Of a stretch of 64,000 bases of DNA, positions 32,262 to 43,049 are shown in pieces. Source of the stretch: Cyclobacteriaceae bacterium. Its GTDB lineage: Bacteria; Bacteroidota; Bacteroidia; Cytophagales; Cyclobacteriaceae. The notes below the pieces were generated by a model. It was given only the letters and a program-made list of their open reading frames with translations, did not search any database and had not been told where the DNA came from. Positions within the stretch are counted from its first letter, which is position 1. Every line of letters starts with the position of its first letter. The translations under genes and the position numbers were made by a program. Location: contig JAKLJG010000012.1 of assembly GCA_023151255.1 (NCBI GenBank), positions 1 to 64,000 on the forward strand. The letters run 5' to 3'.

Positions 32262-34344
32262 GCAGTCCATATTGTTGCGTGTGCGGGTAGCCTTTTTGTT
32301 TGTGCTGCTCTTTGCTCTGGCAGTAGTGGCCCGTATTGCTCACGTGCAGGTAGTTGAAGGCGACAAGTGGGCAACGATGGGCGAGCAGATTTCATTTGAT
32401 TATAAAAAGGTTAAAGCCACACGCGGTAACATCTACTCAGATAACGGAAGTTTGCTGGCCACCTCGCTGCCTTTTTATAAAGTAGCATTCGATGCAACCT
32501 TGCCCAAAGAAGAAGTATTTCGCAACGGTGTGGATTCACTTGCACGGTTGTTGGCATCCTTCTACAAAGACAAAAACTGGCTTGATTACAAGCGCATGCT
32601 TATCGATGCACGGGAGTCAGGCAAGCAATACATCATCATCAACAGAAAGCAGATCGACTACCAGGATAAAAAACTGATGCTCACCTGGCCCATCTTCCGC
32701 GAAGGCCGGCTAAAAGGTGGGGTCATCTTCGAAAAGATGGATGTGCGCTATCGACCGTTCTCCAACCTTAGCCGCAGAACCATCGGATTTGTAAATGAAA
32801 ATGAAAATGGAGCCGGTCTGGAATATAGTTTCAATCAACAACTTGGCGGCAAAGACGGCTACGCCTATTACCAGAAAATTGCCGGTGGAATATGGAAGCC
32901 TGTGTTTGATGCCAACAATGTTAAAGCAGTTAACGGATTGGATATTCAAACAACTCTCGACATCAATCTGCAGGATGTAGCCGAGACAGTCCTGCACAAA
33001 GCAATGGCACAACACCGTGCCGATGACGGCCTGGTGGTGGTGATGGAAGTAAAAACCGGTGAGGTGAAGGCCATCAGCAACCTGAGCAGCGATGGCAACG
33101 GTAACTTTTACGAAAAGTTCAACTTCGCCACGGGAGGTTTATTCGAGCCCGGCTCAACCTTTAAGCTGGTAACGATGATTGCCCTGCTGGAAGACAGCAA
33201 CATTGACCTGGCCGACAGCATTGATACGGGCAAGGGCGAAACCATCTTCTACAAAAAATACCGGGTGCGCGACCATGAAGAAGGCGGACTTGGAAGGATA
33301 ACCATTCGTGAAGCCTTCGAACATTCTTCCAATGTAGCTATGGCTAAGTTGGTTGATAAACATTTCGGGGTGCGTCCGCAACGGTACCTCGATCATGTGG
33401 AGCGGCTTAAACTCAACCAGCCCCTTGGTCTTCAGATTACCGGTGAGCCAACACCCAAGTTTAACTACCCGGGCCAGAAAGGCTGGAGCGGCATCAGCCT
33501 GCCCTGGATGGCGTACGGATACGGCATTGAGATTACACCCATGCATACGCTTAGCCTGTATAACGCAGTGGCAAACAATGGAAAAATGATCAAGCCGGTA
33601 TTTGTAAAATCGGTTAACCAGGCCGATCGGATTAAAGAGCGGTATCAATCCGAAGTTATTGTTAATAAAATCTGTTCGGAACGTACGCTCAACAAGCTTA
33701 AGCAATTGCTGGAAGGCGTGGTTGAAAGCGGCACCGCCAAGAATATTAGGGGAACCCACTACCGCATTGCCGGCAAAACCGGTACTGCCCAAATCCTGGA
33801 GAACGGCCAATACACTAAAAAATATATCACCTCATTTGTGGGGTATTTTCCGGCACACAGCCCTAAATATTCAGCCATCATACTTATCAAAAATCCGCGG
33901 GGCTGGCAGCAGTACGGCAGCAACGTGGCGGCACCGGTGTTCAAAGAAATTGCCGATAACATTTATGCCCGCGACCTCAACATTCACCTGGCAATGGAAA
34001 AGAAGACTTACCGGGAGCCGGGCCTGTTTCCGGTTATCCGTGCCGGCAACCAGCAGGAGCTGACCATGCTCTGCAATGAACTGGGAATTTCAAACCATTC
34101 GAAAAGCGATGAGTTGTGGGTGCGGGCTGTAAAAAGTGGCGATGCTGTTAACTGGACAACCAATACAGCCGGCAACGGCATTGTCCCCGATGTGATGGGC
34201 ATGACCTTCCGCGATGCGCTGTATTTGCTGGAGCGTGCCGGCCTGATGGTATGGTATGAAGGCACGGGTCGTGTACAAAGCCAGTCGTTATTGCCGGGTG
34301 CGCGGGTATCGAAGGGCGATCGTGTTTACATAAAACTGGGATAA
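32251..34344 (+). CDS. ftsI: Division-specific transpeptidase (FtsI/PBP) with PASTA domain
   Basis: 697 residues. N-terminal anchor helix (about 10-28), a pedestal domain (about 40-230) and a transpeptidase domain with active-site S302-T-F-K, S359-S-N and K509-T-G. A single C-terminal PASTA domain (about 632-697, VPDVMGMTFRDALYLLERAG) follows; PASTA on a Gram-negative PBP is a feature of Bacteroidota division PBPs. The enzyme cross-links septal peptidoglycan. Its ATG overlaps ftsL by 11 bases and its stop overlaps the murE start by one base. Confidence 0.95.
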   Translation: MNIKQSILLRVRVAFLFVLLFALAVVARIAHVQVVEGDKWATMGEQISFDYKKVKATRGNIYSDNGSLLATSLPFYKVAFDATLPKEEVFRNGVDSLARLLASFYKDKNWLDYKRMLIDARESGKQYIIINRKQIDYQDKKLMLTWPIFREGRLKGGVIFEKMDVRYRPFSNLSRRTIGFVNENENGAGLEYSFNQQLGGKDGYAYYQKIAGGIWKPVFDANNVKAVNGLDIQTTLDINLQDVAETVLHKAMAQHRADDGLVVVMEVKTGEVKAISNLSSDGNGNFYEKFNFATGGLFEPGSTFKLVTMIALLEDSNIDLADSIDTGKGETIFYKKYRVRDHEEGGLGRITIREAFEHSSNVAMAKLVDKHFGVRPQRYLDHVERLKLNQPLGLQITGEPTPKFNYPGQKGWSGISLPWMAYGYGIEITPMHTLSLYNAVANNGKMIKPVFVKSVNQADRIKERYQSEVIVNKICSERTLNKLKQLLEGVVESGTAKNIRGTHYRIAGKTGTAQILENGQYTKKYITSFVGYFPAHSPKYSAIILIKNPRGWQQYGSNVAAPVFKEIADNIYARDLNIHLAMEKKTYREPGLFPVIRAGNQQELTMLCNELGISNHSKSDELWVRAVKSGDAVNWTTNTAGNGIVPDVMGMTFRDALYLLERAGLMVWYEGTGRVQSQSLLPGARVSKGDRVYIKLG

Positions 34345-35807
34345 TGCCTGAGCTGAAAGACATATTATATGGTGTAAACATTACCTCAACCTATGGCGAT
34401 ATGGGCGTTGGGGTGAAAGGCATTTGCTTTGATTCGCGTAAAGTCAAAAAGGGATTTTTGTTTGTTGCCGTACGAGGCACCCAGTCTGACGGCCACCAGT
34501 TTATTGAGCAGGCCATTGCCGGTGGTGCCATTGGAATAGTATGTGAAAAACTACCTGATACCATCCATGAAAAAAACATCTACGTCACAGTCAAAAATAG
34601 CGCGCGCGCGCTGGGAATTATTGCTGCTAACTTTTTTGGCGCTCCGTCACAAAAACTAAAACTGGTTGGGGTAACAGGCACCAACGGCAAGACAACGGTG
34701 GCCACGTTGCTTTATAAATTGTTTGGCTCGTTGGGTTACCGCAGCGGGTTGATTTCAACGGTTGAATATAAAATTGTTGATCAAACATTGCCGTCAACCC
34801 ACACTACTCCCGACCCGATTCAGTTAAATGAGTTGCTGAAAAAAATGGTCGAGGCAGGTTGCACGCACGCTTTCATGGAAGTGAGTTCGCACGCTATCGA
34901 CCAGGAGCGGATTGCCGGTTTAGAATTTACCGGAGCAATCTTTACCAACATTACGCACGATCACCTCGATTATCACAAAACTTTTGAAAATTACATCAAG
35001 GCTAAGAAGAAATTTTTTGATGAGCTGAGCAGCCACGCTTTTGCACTGGTTAATGCCGATGACAAACGCGGCATGGTGATGCTGCAAAACACCAAGGCCA
35101 ACCGTAAATCGTTCGGCCTGAAAAAAATGGTTGACTTCAAAGGTAAAATCATCAGTAACACATTGGAAGGTTTGGAAATGGAGGTTGACGGCAAAACCGT
35201 GTGGTTTAAACTGATAGGCGATTTCAACGCCTACAACCTGTTGGCGGTGTATGCGGCAGCCGTGCTGCTGGGCGAATCGTCTGATCAAGTACTGACAATC
35301 CTTTCGAATATGACCGGTGCTGCCGGGCGTTTTGAGGTGATTGCTGCCGGTGCAAAGATCACTGCCATTGTGGATTATGCCCACACACCCGATGCATTAA
35401 AGAATGTGTTGGAAACCATCAAGCAGTTCCGCTCCGGACAGGAGCAGGTGATAACCGTTGTAGGCTGTGGCGGCAACCGCGACCGGACCAAGCGGCCACT
35501 GATGGCTTCCATCGCTGTACGGTTAAGCGATAAAGTGGTACTCACATCGGATAACCCGCGCGATGAAGAGCCGATGGACATTATCCGTGAGATGCAGGCG
35601 GGTATCGGACCAAGTGATGCACGAAAAACAGTTGTGATTGCCGACAGGGAAGAGGCTATTAAAACGGCCTGCCTGATGGCTAAGGAAAAGGATATTGTGC
35701 TGGTAGCCGGCAAAGGCCATGAAACTTACCAGGAAATAAAAGGCGTGAAGTATCCTTTTGATGACAGAGAAGTGGTTGAGCGCATGTTAAAATTAATTGT
35801 CAATTAA
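34344..35807 (+). CDS. murE: UDP-MurNAc-tripeptide synthetase MurE (meso-DAP type)
   Basis: 487 residues. ATP-binding [16 protein letters not shown] (about 109-124), the [10 protein letters not shown] block, and KDH-type region [20 protein letters not shown] with the carbamylated lysine. The DNPR motif in [10 protein letters not shown] specifies meso-diaminopimelate. MurE adds the third amino acid to UDP-MurNAc-dipeptide. The TAATG junction with the PBP gene points to coupled translation. Confidence 0.95.
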   Translation: MPELKDILYGVNITSTYGDMGVGVKGICFDSRKVKKGFLFVAVRGTQSDGHQFIEQAIAGGAIGIVCEKLPDTIHEKNIYVTVKNSARALGIIAANFFGAPSQKLKLVGVTGTNGKTTVATLLYKLFGSLGYRSGLISTVEYKIVDQTLPSTHTTPDPIQLNELLKKMVEAGCTHAFMEVSSHAIDQERIAGLEFTGAIFTNITHDHLDYHKTFENYIKAKKKFFDELSSHAFALVNADDKRGMVMLQNTKANRKSFGLKKMVDFKGKIISNTLEGLEMEVDGKTVWFKLIGDFNAYNLLAVYAAAVLLGESSDQVLTILSNMTGAAGRFEVIAAGAKITAIVDYAHTPDALKNVLETIKQFRSGQEQVITVVGCGGNRDRTKRPLMASIAVRLSDKVVLTSDNPRDEEPMDIIREMQAGIGPSDARKTVVIADREEAIKTACLMAKEKDIVLVAGKGHETYQEIKGVKYPFDDREVVERMLKLIVN

Positions 35808-35809
35808 CG

Positions 35810-37060
35810 ATGCTGTACTATCTATTCGATTATCTTGACAAGCAACACGACCTCATCGGGGCAGGTGTGTTCCAGTACATCTCGTTCCGCGCAGGCATGG
35901 CAGCATTTCTTTCGTTGCTCATCACCATCTTCTTTGGTAAAGGACTGATAGGTTTCTTAAGGAAGAAACAAGTTGGTGAAGAAATCCGCGACCTCGGTCT
36001 TGAAGGCCAACTGCAGAAAAAAGGCACACCCACTATGGGCGGCCTTATTATCATCGCGGCTATTTTACTTCCAACTTTACTCTTCGCCAAACTTGATAAT
36101 GTTTATGTCATCCTGCTGGTAACCGCTACCGCGTGGCTGGGCCTTATCGGATTTATTGATGATTATATCAAAGTCTTTAAAAAGGATAAAGAAGGGCTTG
36201 CCGGCCGTTTTAAAATTGTGGGGCAGGTTGGTCTGGGACTTATCGTGGGGTTAACCCTGTTCTTTCATGAAGACGTTGTTGTGCGTGAAGTAAAGCCCGT
36301 AACATCGCAAAGCAGGCTTTCCGAGTCCGTGCAGGAAATCAACGTGGATGTGCTGCAGGAAGAAGACGGCAAGCAGTACCATAATGTACGCTCAACCAAA
36401 ACCACCATTCCGTTTTTGAAGAATAACGAATTTGATTACGCTTATTTTCTTCCGGCTTCGCTTAAGGATTTTACCTGGATAATCTATGTAGGTGTTGTCA
36501 TCCTGGTGATCACCGCTGTTTCGAACAGCGCCAACCTGACTGATGGCATTGACGGCTTGGCGGCCGGCACTTCGGGTATCATCGGGTTAACACTGGCTAT
36601 CTTCGCCTATCTCTCCGGTCGGGTTGACTTTTCCAGCTACCTCAACATCATGTACATACCCAACCTCAGTGAGTTGGTGATTTTCTGCACTGCCTTTGTA
36701 GGTGCATGCCTTGGTTTTCTTTGGTATAACGCATATCCCGCCCAGGTTTTTATGGGCGATACCGGCAGCCTTACCCTGGGCGGCATCATTGCGGTAATTG
36801 CACTGGCTGTACGCAAGGAGTTGCTTATTCCGGTGTTATGTGGAATATTTTTCATTGAAAGCCTTTCGGTAATAATCCAGGTAGGCTATTTCAAATACAC
36901 AAAGAAAAAATATGGCGAAGGCAGGCGAATATTTCTCATGTCACCTTTGCATCATCACTATCAGAAGATGAATCTGCACGAATCCAAAATCGTCACGCGC
37001 TTTTGGATTGTGGGCAGCCTGTTGGCAATTGTTACACTGGCAACTTTAAAATTACGATGA
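35810..37060 (+). CDS. mraY: Phospho-MurNAc-pentapeptide translocase MraY
   Basis: 416 residues, longer than E. coli MraY (360) because of an additional segment of about 55 residues between helices around residues 160-215 ([20 protein letters not shown] onward), usual in Bacteroidota. Ten hydrophobic segments; catalytic blocks [29 protein letters not shown] and [12 protein letters not shown] contain the active-site Asp and His residues. It makes lipid I on the inner membrane. Stop overlaps the murD ATG (ATGA). Confidence 0.95.
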   Translation: MLYYLFDYLDKQHDLIGAGVFQYISFRAGMAAFLSLLITIFFGKGLIGFLRKKQVGEEIRDLGLEGQLQKKGTPTMGGLIIIAAILLPTLLFAKLDNVYVILLVTATAWLGLIGFIDDYIKVFKKDKEGLAGRFKIVGQVGLGLIVGLTLFFHEDVVVREVKPVTSQSRLSESVQEINVDVLQEEDGKQYHNVRSTKTTIPFLKNNEFDYAYFLPASLKDFTWIIYVGVVILVITAVSNSANLTDGIDGLAAGTSGIIGLTLAIFAYLSGRVDFSSYLNIMYIPNLSELVIFCTAFVGACLGFLWYNAYPAQVFMGDTGSLTLGGIIAVIALAVRKELLIPVLCGIFFIESLSVIIQVGYFKYTKKKYGEGRRIFLMSPLHHHYQKMNLHESKIVTRFWIVGSLLAIVTLATLKLR

Positions 37061-38418
37061 GCAGGCGGGTAGTTATATTGGGAGCAGGCGAAAGCGGAAC
37101 AGGCGCAGCCTTATTGGCGAAGGCTAAAGGCTTTGAAGTTTTCGTTTCCGATCAGGGAACTATTAAAGAGAACTACCGGGATGATCTGATCCGGAATAAA
37201 ATTGATTTTGAAGAAGGGGTACACACCGAATCAAAAATTCTGAATGCCAACTTAATCATTAAGAGCCCGGGTATTCCTGAAAAGGCCGAAATAATTGTTC
37301 GGGCAAAGCAAAAATCCATCGAAGTAATTGATGAAATCGAGTTTGGCTTCCGGTTTATTAAAGGAAAAGTGATTGCCATTACCGGAACTAACGGGAAGAC
37401 TACCACCACACTGCTTACCTACCACCTGATGAAAGCGGCCGGCTTCAGCGTGGCGCTGGCCGGCAATGTGGGCGAAAGCCTGGCCCGTAAAATTGCACAC
37501 GGCAACCACGATTGGTACGTGCTTGAAATCAGCAGTTTTCAACTGGATGGTACCAAAGCTTTCCGTCCCGAAATTGCCGTGTTGCTGAACATCACACCCG
37601 ATCACCTCGACCGGTACGGGTATGAAATGCAAAACTACGTCAATTCCAAATTCCGGATCATTCAAAACATGGAGGCCGGCAATCACTTTATTTATTATGA
37701 CGATGATGGAATTATTGCGAAGGAAATCAATCAGCGGAATCCGACAGTAAACCGAATTCCGGTTTCATTGAAAACCGGAGCACTGCCGGTGTATGCCAGT
37801 GGTACCACCATGCATTTTAAGCTCGGGGCCGAGGTGTTCTCTATCCGGCAGGAAGAAACCACGCTGAAAGGTCCACATAATCTGATAAACACCATGGCAG
37901 CTGTATCGGCCGTGTGTTTGGCGGGTGCAAAACTTAAATTGATAAAAGAGGGCCTGAAAACGTTCCGCAACGCCCCGCACCGGCTGGAACTTATTGCAAC
38001 AATCAACGGGGTTGATTTTGTGAATGACTCCAAGGCCACCAATGTGGATTCGGTTGTGTATGCGTTGGGAAGCTACAACCAGCCGCTCATCTGGATTGCC
38101 GGTGGCATTGATAAAGGCAATGATTACAACCTCATTAAAGATGAAGTGAAGAAAAAAGTAAAATCGCTGATTTGCCTGGGCAGGGATAATGAAAAACTAA
38201 AAAAGTTTTTTACCGGTATTGTGCCGGCCATCCATGAAACCCAAAGTGTTTCTACGCTGGTGCGGCTTGCGTTGCAGGAGGCTGCACCGGGCGATGTGGT
38301 GCTGCTGTCTCCGGCCTGTGCCAGCTTCGATTTGTTTAAAAATTATGAAGACCGTGGCGAGCAGTTTCGTAAAGCCGTACTGGAGTTAAAAAAAGAAGTT
38401 GAAAACCAATTGGTATGA
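37057..38418 (+). CDS. murD: UDP-MurNAc-L-alanine:D-glutamate ligase MurD
   Basis: 453 residues from the ATG in an ATGA overlap with the mraY stop; the longer frame from 37003 lies inside mraY. The start [20 protein letters not shown], the P-loop [20 protein letters not shown] (about 107-126) and [11 protein letters not shown] are characteristic of MurD, as is the C-terminal [20 protein letters not shown]. Adds D-Glu to UDP-MurNAc-L-Ala. Overlaps ftsW by four bases. Confidence 0.95.
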   Translation: MSRRVVILGAGESGTGAALLAKAKGFEVFVSDQGTIKENYRDDLIRNKIDFEEGVHTESKILNANLIIKSPGIPEKAEIIVRAKQKSIEVIDEIEFGFRFIKGKVIAITGTNGKTTTTLLTYHLMKAAGFSVALAGNVGESLARKIAHGNHDWYVLEISSFQLDGTKAFRPEIAVLLNITPDHLDRYGYEMQNYVNSKFRIIQNMEAGNHFIYYDDDGIIAKEINQRNPTVNRIPVSLKTGALPVYASGTTMHFKLGAEVFSIRQEETTLKGPHNLINTMAAVSAVCLAGAKLKLIKEGLKTFRNAPHRLELIATINGVDFVNDSKATNVDSVVYALGSYNQPLIWIAGGIDKGNDYNLIKDEVKKKVKSLICLGRDNEKLKKFFTGIVPAIHETQSVSTLVRLALQEAAPGDVVLLSPACASFDLFKNYEDRGEQFRKAVLELKKEVENQLV

Positions 38419-39593
38419 ATAAACTAAAAACATGGGCTGATGAGAATCTGCAGGGCGACCGGGTAATCTGGGCGGTGGTTTTCATCTTGTCCATGATCAG
38501 CATCCTGGTGGTGTACAGTTCAATAGGCACGCTGGCTTATAAGCGCTCGGTAAGTCCGGAAAAATACCTGCTTACTCATACCGTGCACGTGTTTATCGGG
38601 TTGGCTGCCATGTGGTTTGCGCACCGTGTGGATTACCGCTACTATTCCAAACTTTCGCGACTGGCGTTGTGGATCAGCGTGCCTTTGCTGATTTACACCT
38701 TTACAAACGGCACAACCGTAAATGATGCAGCCCGGTGGATTAATATACCCATCATCAATACATCCTTCCAACCATCCGACTTTGCCAGCCTGGCGCTCAT
38801 CATCAACCTGGCCAGCATGCTTTCGAAGCGCCAACAGAACATTGATGATATAAAAGAGTCGCTTATACCTATCCTGTTCTGGTGCGGCTTAATCTGCGGA
38901 CTGATTGCGCTCACCAACATGTCAACCGCGGTGCTGTTACTGCTCACCTGCATGCTCATCATGTTTATCGGCAGGGTGCCCATGCGCTACCTGGCTATGT
39001 TATTGTTTGTTGGCGTGTTGTTCGGGGCCCTGGCCTTTAAGTTTGGTATGCGGGGAGGAACTGTAATTAATCGGGTGAATGATTTTATCGGGTATGTGCA
39101 GGGAACTAAAGAACTGCCCTTCCAGGCTAAACATGCGCACATTGCCGTGGCAACCGGAGGCCTTACCGGCAAAGGCCCGGGCAACAGCGACCAGCGCAAC
39201 ATCCTGCCTCATCCATACTCTGATTTTATCTATGCTATCGTCATCGAAGAATACGGCCTTGTTGGTGGTGTAGTTGTATTGGTGTTGTACCTCATCCTGT
39301 TGCATCGCGGAATGAAAGCCGCCTACAACAGCGAGCGGGCATTTGCAGGGTTGCTATCGGCCGGATTGAGTTTTGACCTGGTGTGCCAGGCTATGATAAA
39401 CATGGGTGTTGTGGTGGGTCTCGGCCCGATTACCGGCCAGCCGTTGCCGCTCATCAGCATGGGCGGAACCTCCATGGTGTTTACCGGTATTTCTCTGGGC
39501 ATCATTTTAAGTGTAAGCCGGGGCGAGCGCGATGAAGTATGGCAACAACAAACGGAAATGAAAGATAAGAATGTAGAAATGAAGGCAGCGTAA
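38415..39593 (+). CDS. ftsW: FtsW-type SEDS glycosyltransferase
   Basis: 392 residues with ten hydrophobic segments. SEDS signatures: STAVLLLLTCMLIMFIGRVP, GKGPGNSDQRNILPHPYSDF (the loop containing the catalytic-type Asp/His residues) and GPITGQPLPLISMGGTSMVF near the C-terminus. FtsW polymerises septal glycan strands together with the PBP encoded upstream. It starts at an ATGA overlap with murD; after it comes a hairpin element and a 72-base gap to murG. Confidence 0.92.
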   Translation: MNKLKTWADENLQGDRVIWAVVFILSMISILVVYSSIGTLAYKRSVSPEKYLLTHTVHVFIGLAAMWFAHRVDYRYYSKLSRLALWISVPLLIYTFTNGTTVNDAARWINIPIINTSFQPSDFASLALIINLASMLSKRQQNIDDIKESLIPILFWCGLICGLIALTNMSTAVLLLLTCMLIMFIGRVPMRYLAMLLFVGVLFGALAFKFGMRGGTVINRVNDFIGYVQGTKELPFQAKHAHIAVATGGLTGKGPGNSDQRNILPHPYSDFIYAIVIEEYGLVGGVVVLVLYLILLHRGMKAAYNSERAFAGLLSAGLSFDLVCQAMINMGVVVGLGPITGQPLPLISMGGTSMVFTGISLGIILSVSRGERDEVWQQQTEMKDKNVEMKAA

Positions 39594-39594
39594 A

Positions 39595-39652
39595 CCCTCA
39601 CCCCGGCCTTTCACCCTAAGGGAGAGGGGTGTCCGTCAGGACGGAGTGAGGG
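39595..39652. repeat. Long imperfect inverted repeat between ftsW and murG
   Basis: CCCTCACCCCGGCC (39595-39608) pairs with GGACGGAGTGAGGG (39639-39652) with two mismatches; inside are CCCTAAGGG and GAGAGGGG. This GC-rich, CCCTCAC/GTGAGGG-ended structure resembles dispersed intergenic repeats of many Bacteroidota genomes; one smaller relative is at 31845. Confidence 0.55.
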
Positions 39653-39665
39653 AGATAAGAATTAT

Positions 39666-40832
39666 ATGAACACAGGAAAACCATATCGACTGGTAATCAG
39701 CGGTGGCGGCACCGGGGGGCACATTTTTCCGGCTTTGGCTATTGCCAATGCATTTAAAGATCGTCATCCCGATTCGAAGATTTTGTTTGTGGGCGCCAAA
39801 GGAAGAATGGAAATGACTCGCGTGCCAGATGCCGGCTACGAAATTGTTGGCTTATGGATCAGCGGCATCCAGCGCAGGCTGAGCCTTTCTAATTTATTGC
39901 TGCCGCTTAAACTTATCACCAGTTATTTCAAAGCATCATCTATTCTTAAAAAATTTAAGCCGCACGCAGTTATTGGCACAGGCGGATATGCCAGCGGGCC
40001 GATTATGCTGGCGGCAACTTCGATGGGCATACCCTCATTAATTCAGGAGCAGAATTCATTTGCCGGCCTGGCCAATAAACAGGTGGCGGGCAAGGTGAGC
40101 CGTGTGTGTGTGGCCTACGAAGGCATGGAAAAATATTTTCCTAAAGAGAAAATTGTTTTGACCGGTAATCCGGTACGAAAAGATTTACTGTCAATAGCAG
40201 ATAAGCGCACCAAAGCACTAAGCCATTTCGGCTTCGATCCATCAGTGAAGACGCTGCTGGTTATTGGAGGAAGCCTTGGCTCAAAAACCATTAACGAATG
40301 CGTTTATGCCGGTATTGAAAAACTAAGGGATGCTGGCATTCAGTTAATCTGGCAAACCGGTAAGTCGTATTTCCATCAGTACCGTGAGTTGCTGAAGAAT
40401 GTGGATAAACGAAAAATCCGTCTGTTCGATTTTTTGAAAGAGATGGATTTAGCCTATGCGACTGCCGATGTGGTGATTAGCCGGTCGGGCGCTTTGGCGG
40501 TATCGGAGTTGTGCGTGGCCGGCAAACCCTGCATCCTGGTGCCTTCGCCCAACGTGGCCGAAGATCACCAAACCAAAAATGCAATGGCATTAGTTGAAAA
40601 AGAGGCGGCTCGGATGATTACGGATGCACAGGCAGGCGCTATGCTGGTGGATGAAGCCTTGAAATTGTTGTTCGATGAACAGCAGGCTGACCGACTTTCG
40701 GGAAATATCTGCAAGTTGGCCCGGCCTGATGCCACCGAAAAGATTGTAGATGAAATTGAAAAACTTATCGGCATTCGGGCTAACGGAAGCTCAGTTGCCG
40801 GCATAACCAATCGGGCCATGTTAATCAGTTAA
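39666..40832 (+). CDS. murG: UDP-GlcNAc:lipid I GlcNAc transferase MurG
   Basis: 388 residues. SGGGTGGHIFPALAIANAF (about 11-29) is the first signature, with GTGGYASGPIML and QEQNSFAGLANK; LLVIGGSLGSKTINE (about 195-209) and SGALAVSELCVAGKPCILVP come from the C-terminal UDP-GlcNAc domain. MurG makes lipid II on the inner membrane. The C-terminus is about 20 residues longer than in E. coli (VAGITNRAMLIS end). Confidence 0.95.
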   Translation: MNTGKPYRLVISGGGTGGHIFPALAIANAFKDRHPDSKILFVGAKGRMEMTRVPDAGYEIVGLWISGIQRRLSLSNLLLPLKLITSYFKASSILKKFKPHAVIGTGGYASGPIMLAATSMGIPSLIQEQNSFAGLANKQVAGKVSRVCVAYEGMEKYFPKEKIVLTGNPVRKDLLSIADKRTKALSHFGFDPSVKTLLVIGGSLGSKTINECVYAGIEKLRDAGIQLIWQTGKSYFHQYRELLKNVDKRKIRLFDFLKEMDLAYATADVVISRSGALAVSELCVAGKPCILVPSPNVAEDHQTKNAMALVEKEAARMITDAQAGAMLVDEALKLLFDEQQADRLSGNICKLARPDATEKIVDEIEKLIGIRANGSSVAGITNRAMLIS

Positions 40833-40835
40833 GCA

Positions 40836-42239
40836 GTGAAGTTGGAAAACTACCATAATGTTTATTTTCTGGGCATCGGGGGCATTGGTATGAGCGCCAT
40901 TGCACGCTGGTTCCTGAAAAAAGGCCTGCTAGTTTTCGGCTACGACCGCACACCCACATTGCTTACTGCTGATCTTCAACGGGAGGGTATGCAGATTCAT
41001 TATGAAGATGCTGTTCAGCATATTCCGGCTGAAGTGCTGTCGGGTAAAGAGAAAACCCTGGTGGTGTTTACTCCGGCTATCCCGAAAGATCACCAGGAGT
41101 ATAATTACCTGAAGGCACAGGGGTACACCATCATGAAGCGGTCGGAGGTGCTTGGTCTGCTCACAAAAAATTACAGAACAATCGCGGTGGCCGGAACACA
41201 CGGTAAGACTACCACCTCATCCATGATTGCCCATATTTTGAAATCTGCCCGGGTAAATATGGTGGGCTTCCTGGGGGGCATAACTACCAACTATGAGTCG
41301 AACCTCGTAATGGAAGGCGAGGTAAATCCCAACACTATCGTTGTAGTTGAGGCCGATGAGTTCGATCGTTCATTCCTGCGGTTGTTCCCGCACACGGCTG
41401 TAGTTACTTCGGCCGATGCCGACCACCTGGATATTTATGGCAATCATGAGAGCATGCTCACTTCGTTCCGGGAATTTATCCGGCAGATTAACGAAGGGGG
41501 TGAACTTATTATTCACGAATCGGTAGATGCCCTCCTTACGGCTGGCATCCAACTAAAATGTAAAATCACCTATGGTATGAGCCGGGGACAATTTTTTGCC
41601 GGCAACATTGCCGTTACGCGGGGGCGTGACGGATTTTTTGAATTTGATTTATATGGCTTTGATACAGGTTATCGTATCACGCTCGGTGTCCCCGGTTTTC
41701 ATAATGTCGAAAATGCCATCGCGGCAGCACTGGCCTGTTACCGGAACGGCATTTCGATGGAAGTAATTAAATCAGCACTGGCTTCTTTTAAAGGAGTGAA
41801 GCGCAGGTTTGAGTTTGTAGTCAAGTCGGATAAAGTGGTGTACGTAGACGACTACGCCCATCACCCCACCGAAATCGAGGCCTTTCTGCAATCCATGCGT
41901 TCGATGTATCCCGGTAAGAAATTAACGGTAGTGTTTCAGCCCCACCTGTACACACGCACACGCGATTTTGCCGATGGGTTTGCCAAAAGCCTGAGCCTGG
42001 CCGATGATGTACTGCTTATGGACATCTACCCTGCACGCGAACTGCCGATTCCCGGGGTGGATGCCGACATGATTTTTAAGCAGGTTACGGCAAAAAATAA
42101 GGAGCGCTGCGGCAAAAACAATCTACTGGAGAAGATTAAAAGCCGGCAACTGCAAGTGCTCGCCACGGTGGGAGCCGGAGATATTGACACGTTTGTTCAA
42201 CCGATAAAAGAAATTTTGAAAGAACGCTATGAAGGGTAA
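40836..42239 (+). CDS. murC: UDP-MurNAc:L-alanine ligase MurC
   Basis: 467 residues from a GTG that is three bases after the murG stop; it gives MKLENYHNVYFLGIGGIGMS, the proper MurC opening, and no ATG is closer. P-loop VAGTHGKTTTSSMIA (about 117-131), EADEFDRSFL and YAHHPTEIEAFLQSM are the signatures. First amino-acid ligase of the stem-peptide pathway. Overlaps ftsQ by 11 bases. Confidence 0.95.
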   Translation: MKLENYHNVYFLGIGGIGMSAIARWFLKKGLLVFGYDRTPTLLTADLQREGMQIHYEDAVQHIPAEVLSGKEKTLVVFTPAIPKDHQEYNYLKAQGYTIMKRSEVLGLLTKNYRTIAVAGTHGKTTTSSMIAHILKSARVNMVGFLGGITTNYESNLVMEGEVNPNTIVVVEADEFDRSFLRLFPHTAVVTSADADHLDIYGNHESMLTSFREFIRQINEGGELIIHESVDALLTAGIQLKCKITYGMSRGQFFAGNIAVTRGRDGFFEFDLYGFDTGYRITLGVPGFHNVENAIAAALACYRNGISMEVIKSALASFKGVKRRFEFVVKSDKVVYVDDYAHHPTEIEAFLQSMRSMYPGKKLTVVFQPHLYTRTRDFADGFAKSLSLADDVLLMDIYPARELPIPGVDADMIFKQVTAKNKERCGKNNLLEKIKSRQLQVLATVGAGDIDTFVQPIKEILKERYEG

Positions 42240-42993
42240 GTGGAAAATACGAAAAGAACTTAAAATAGGAGTGGCACTGGCCGTGCTCTTCTTTTTCGTT
42301 GCCTTTACCGAACGAAAACTCGGATCGCAATCGGTAAACGATGTGATTGTTAAAGTTGAAAATGTACAGGATAACCACTTCATCGATGAAGAGGATATTC
42401 TGAAGTTGATTCGGTTGGATCGCGAAAATCTTAAGGGGGCCGATCTGACCCGGCTAAACCTGAAAGAAATTGAAGACCGGATCAAGTCCGATCGGTTTAT
42501 TCAGGATGCCGACCTCTATAGCGACATCAAAGGCAACCTGATTGTGCGTGCCACCCTGCGCAGGCCCATTGCCCGCATCATCCGCAACGATGGGCCCGAT
42601 GCTTATGTTGCCGAAGATGGCACCATTATGCCGGTTAGCAGCAAGTTCACCGCACGGGTAATACTCATCAGTGGCGACAATGTGCGCAAGTTGCTTGAAA
42701 TGGAAAATATCACAACCGATGAGTGGGGCCAGCAACTGATTACGCTGTTGCATACGATTGGTAATGATGATTTCTGGCGGGCACAAATAGCCCAGGTACA
42801 TCTTACTGCGAAAAACAAACTCATCATGCTTCCGCAGATAGGCGCCCAGACTATTGAGTTTGGCACAGCCGATAAAGCCGAAGAGAAACTGAAAAAACTC
42901 AAAATCTTTTATAAGGAAATTCTGCCGCAGATGGGATGGAACCGCTATAAGCGGGTAAATGTGGAGTACGATAAACAATTGATTGCTGAATGA
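42229..42993 (+). CDS. ftsQ: FtsQ/DivIB-like division protein
   Basis: 254 residues: short basic cytoplasmic head (MKGKWKIRKELKIG), one helix (about 13-27, VALAVLFFFVAFTE) and a periplasmic domain with a POTRA-like part (VENVQDNHFIDEEDILKLIR) and a beta part (FIQDADLYSDIKGNLIVRAT, RRPIARI). That topology and the position between murC and ftsA identify FtsQ. It links FtsL-like proteins and the Z ring. It lacks FtsL-like overlap on its 3' side; 56 bases precede ftsA. Confidence 0.85.
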   Translation: MKGKWKIRKELKIGVALAVLFFFVAFTERKLGSQSVNDVIVKVENVQDNHFIDEEDILKLIRLDRENLKGADLTRLNLKEIEDRIKSDRFIQDADLYSDIKGNLIVRATLRRPIARIIRNDGPDAYVAEDGTIMPVSSKFTARVILISGDNVRKLLEMENITTDEWGQQLITLLHTIGNDDFWRAQIAQVHLTAKNKLIMLPQIGAQTIEFGTADKAEEKLKKLKIFYKEILPQMGWNRYKRVNVEYDKQLIAE

Positions 42994-43049
42994 AATTTTT
43001 TAACACTAAACCTATAAGAAAGACAAACAACCACTAATTGTTAAACGCT

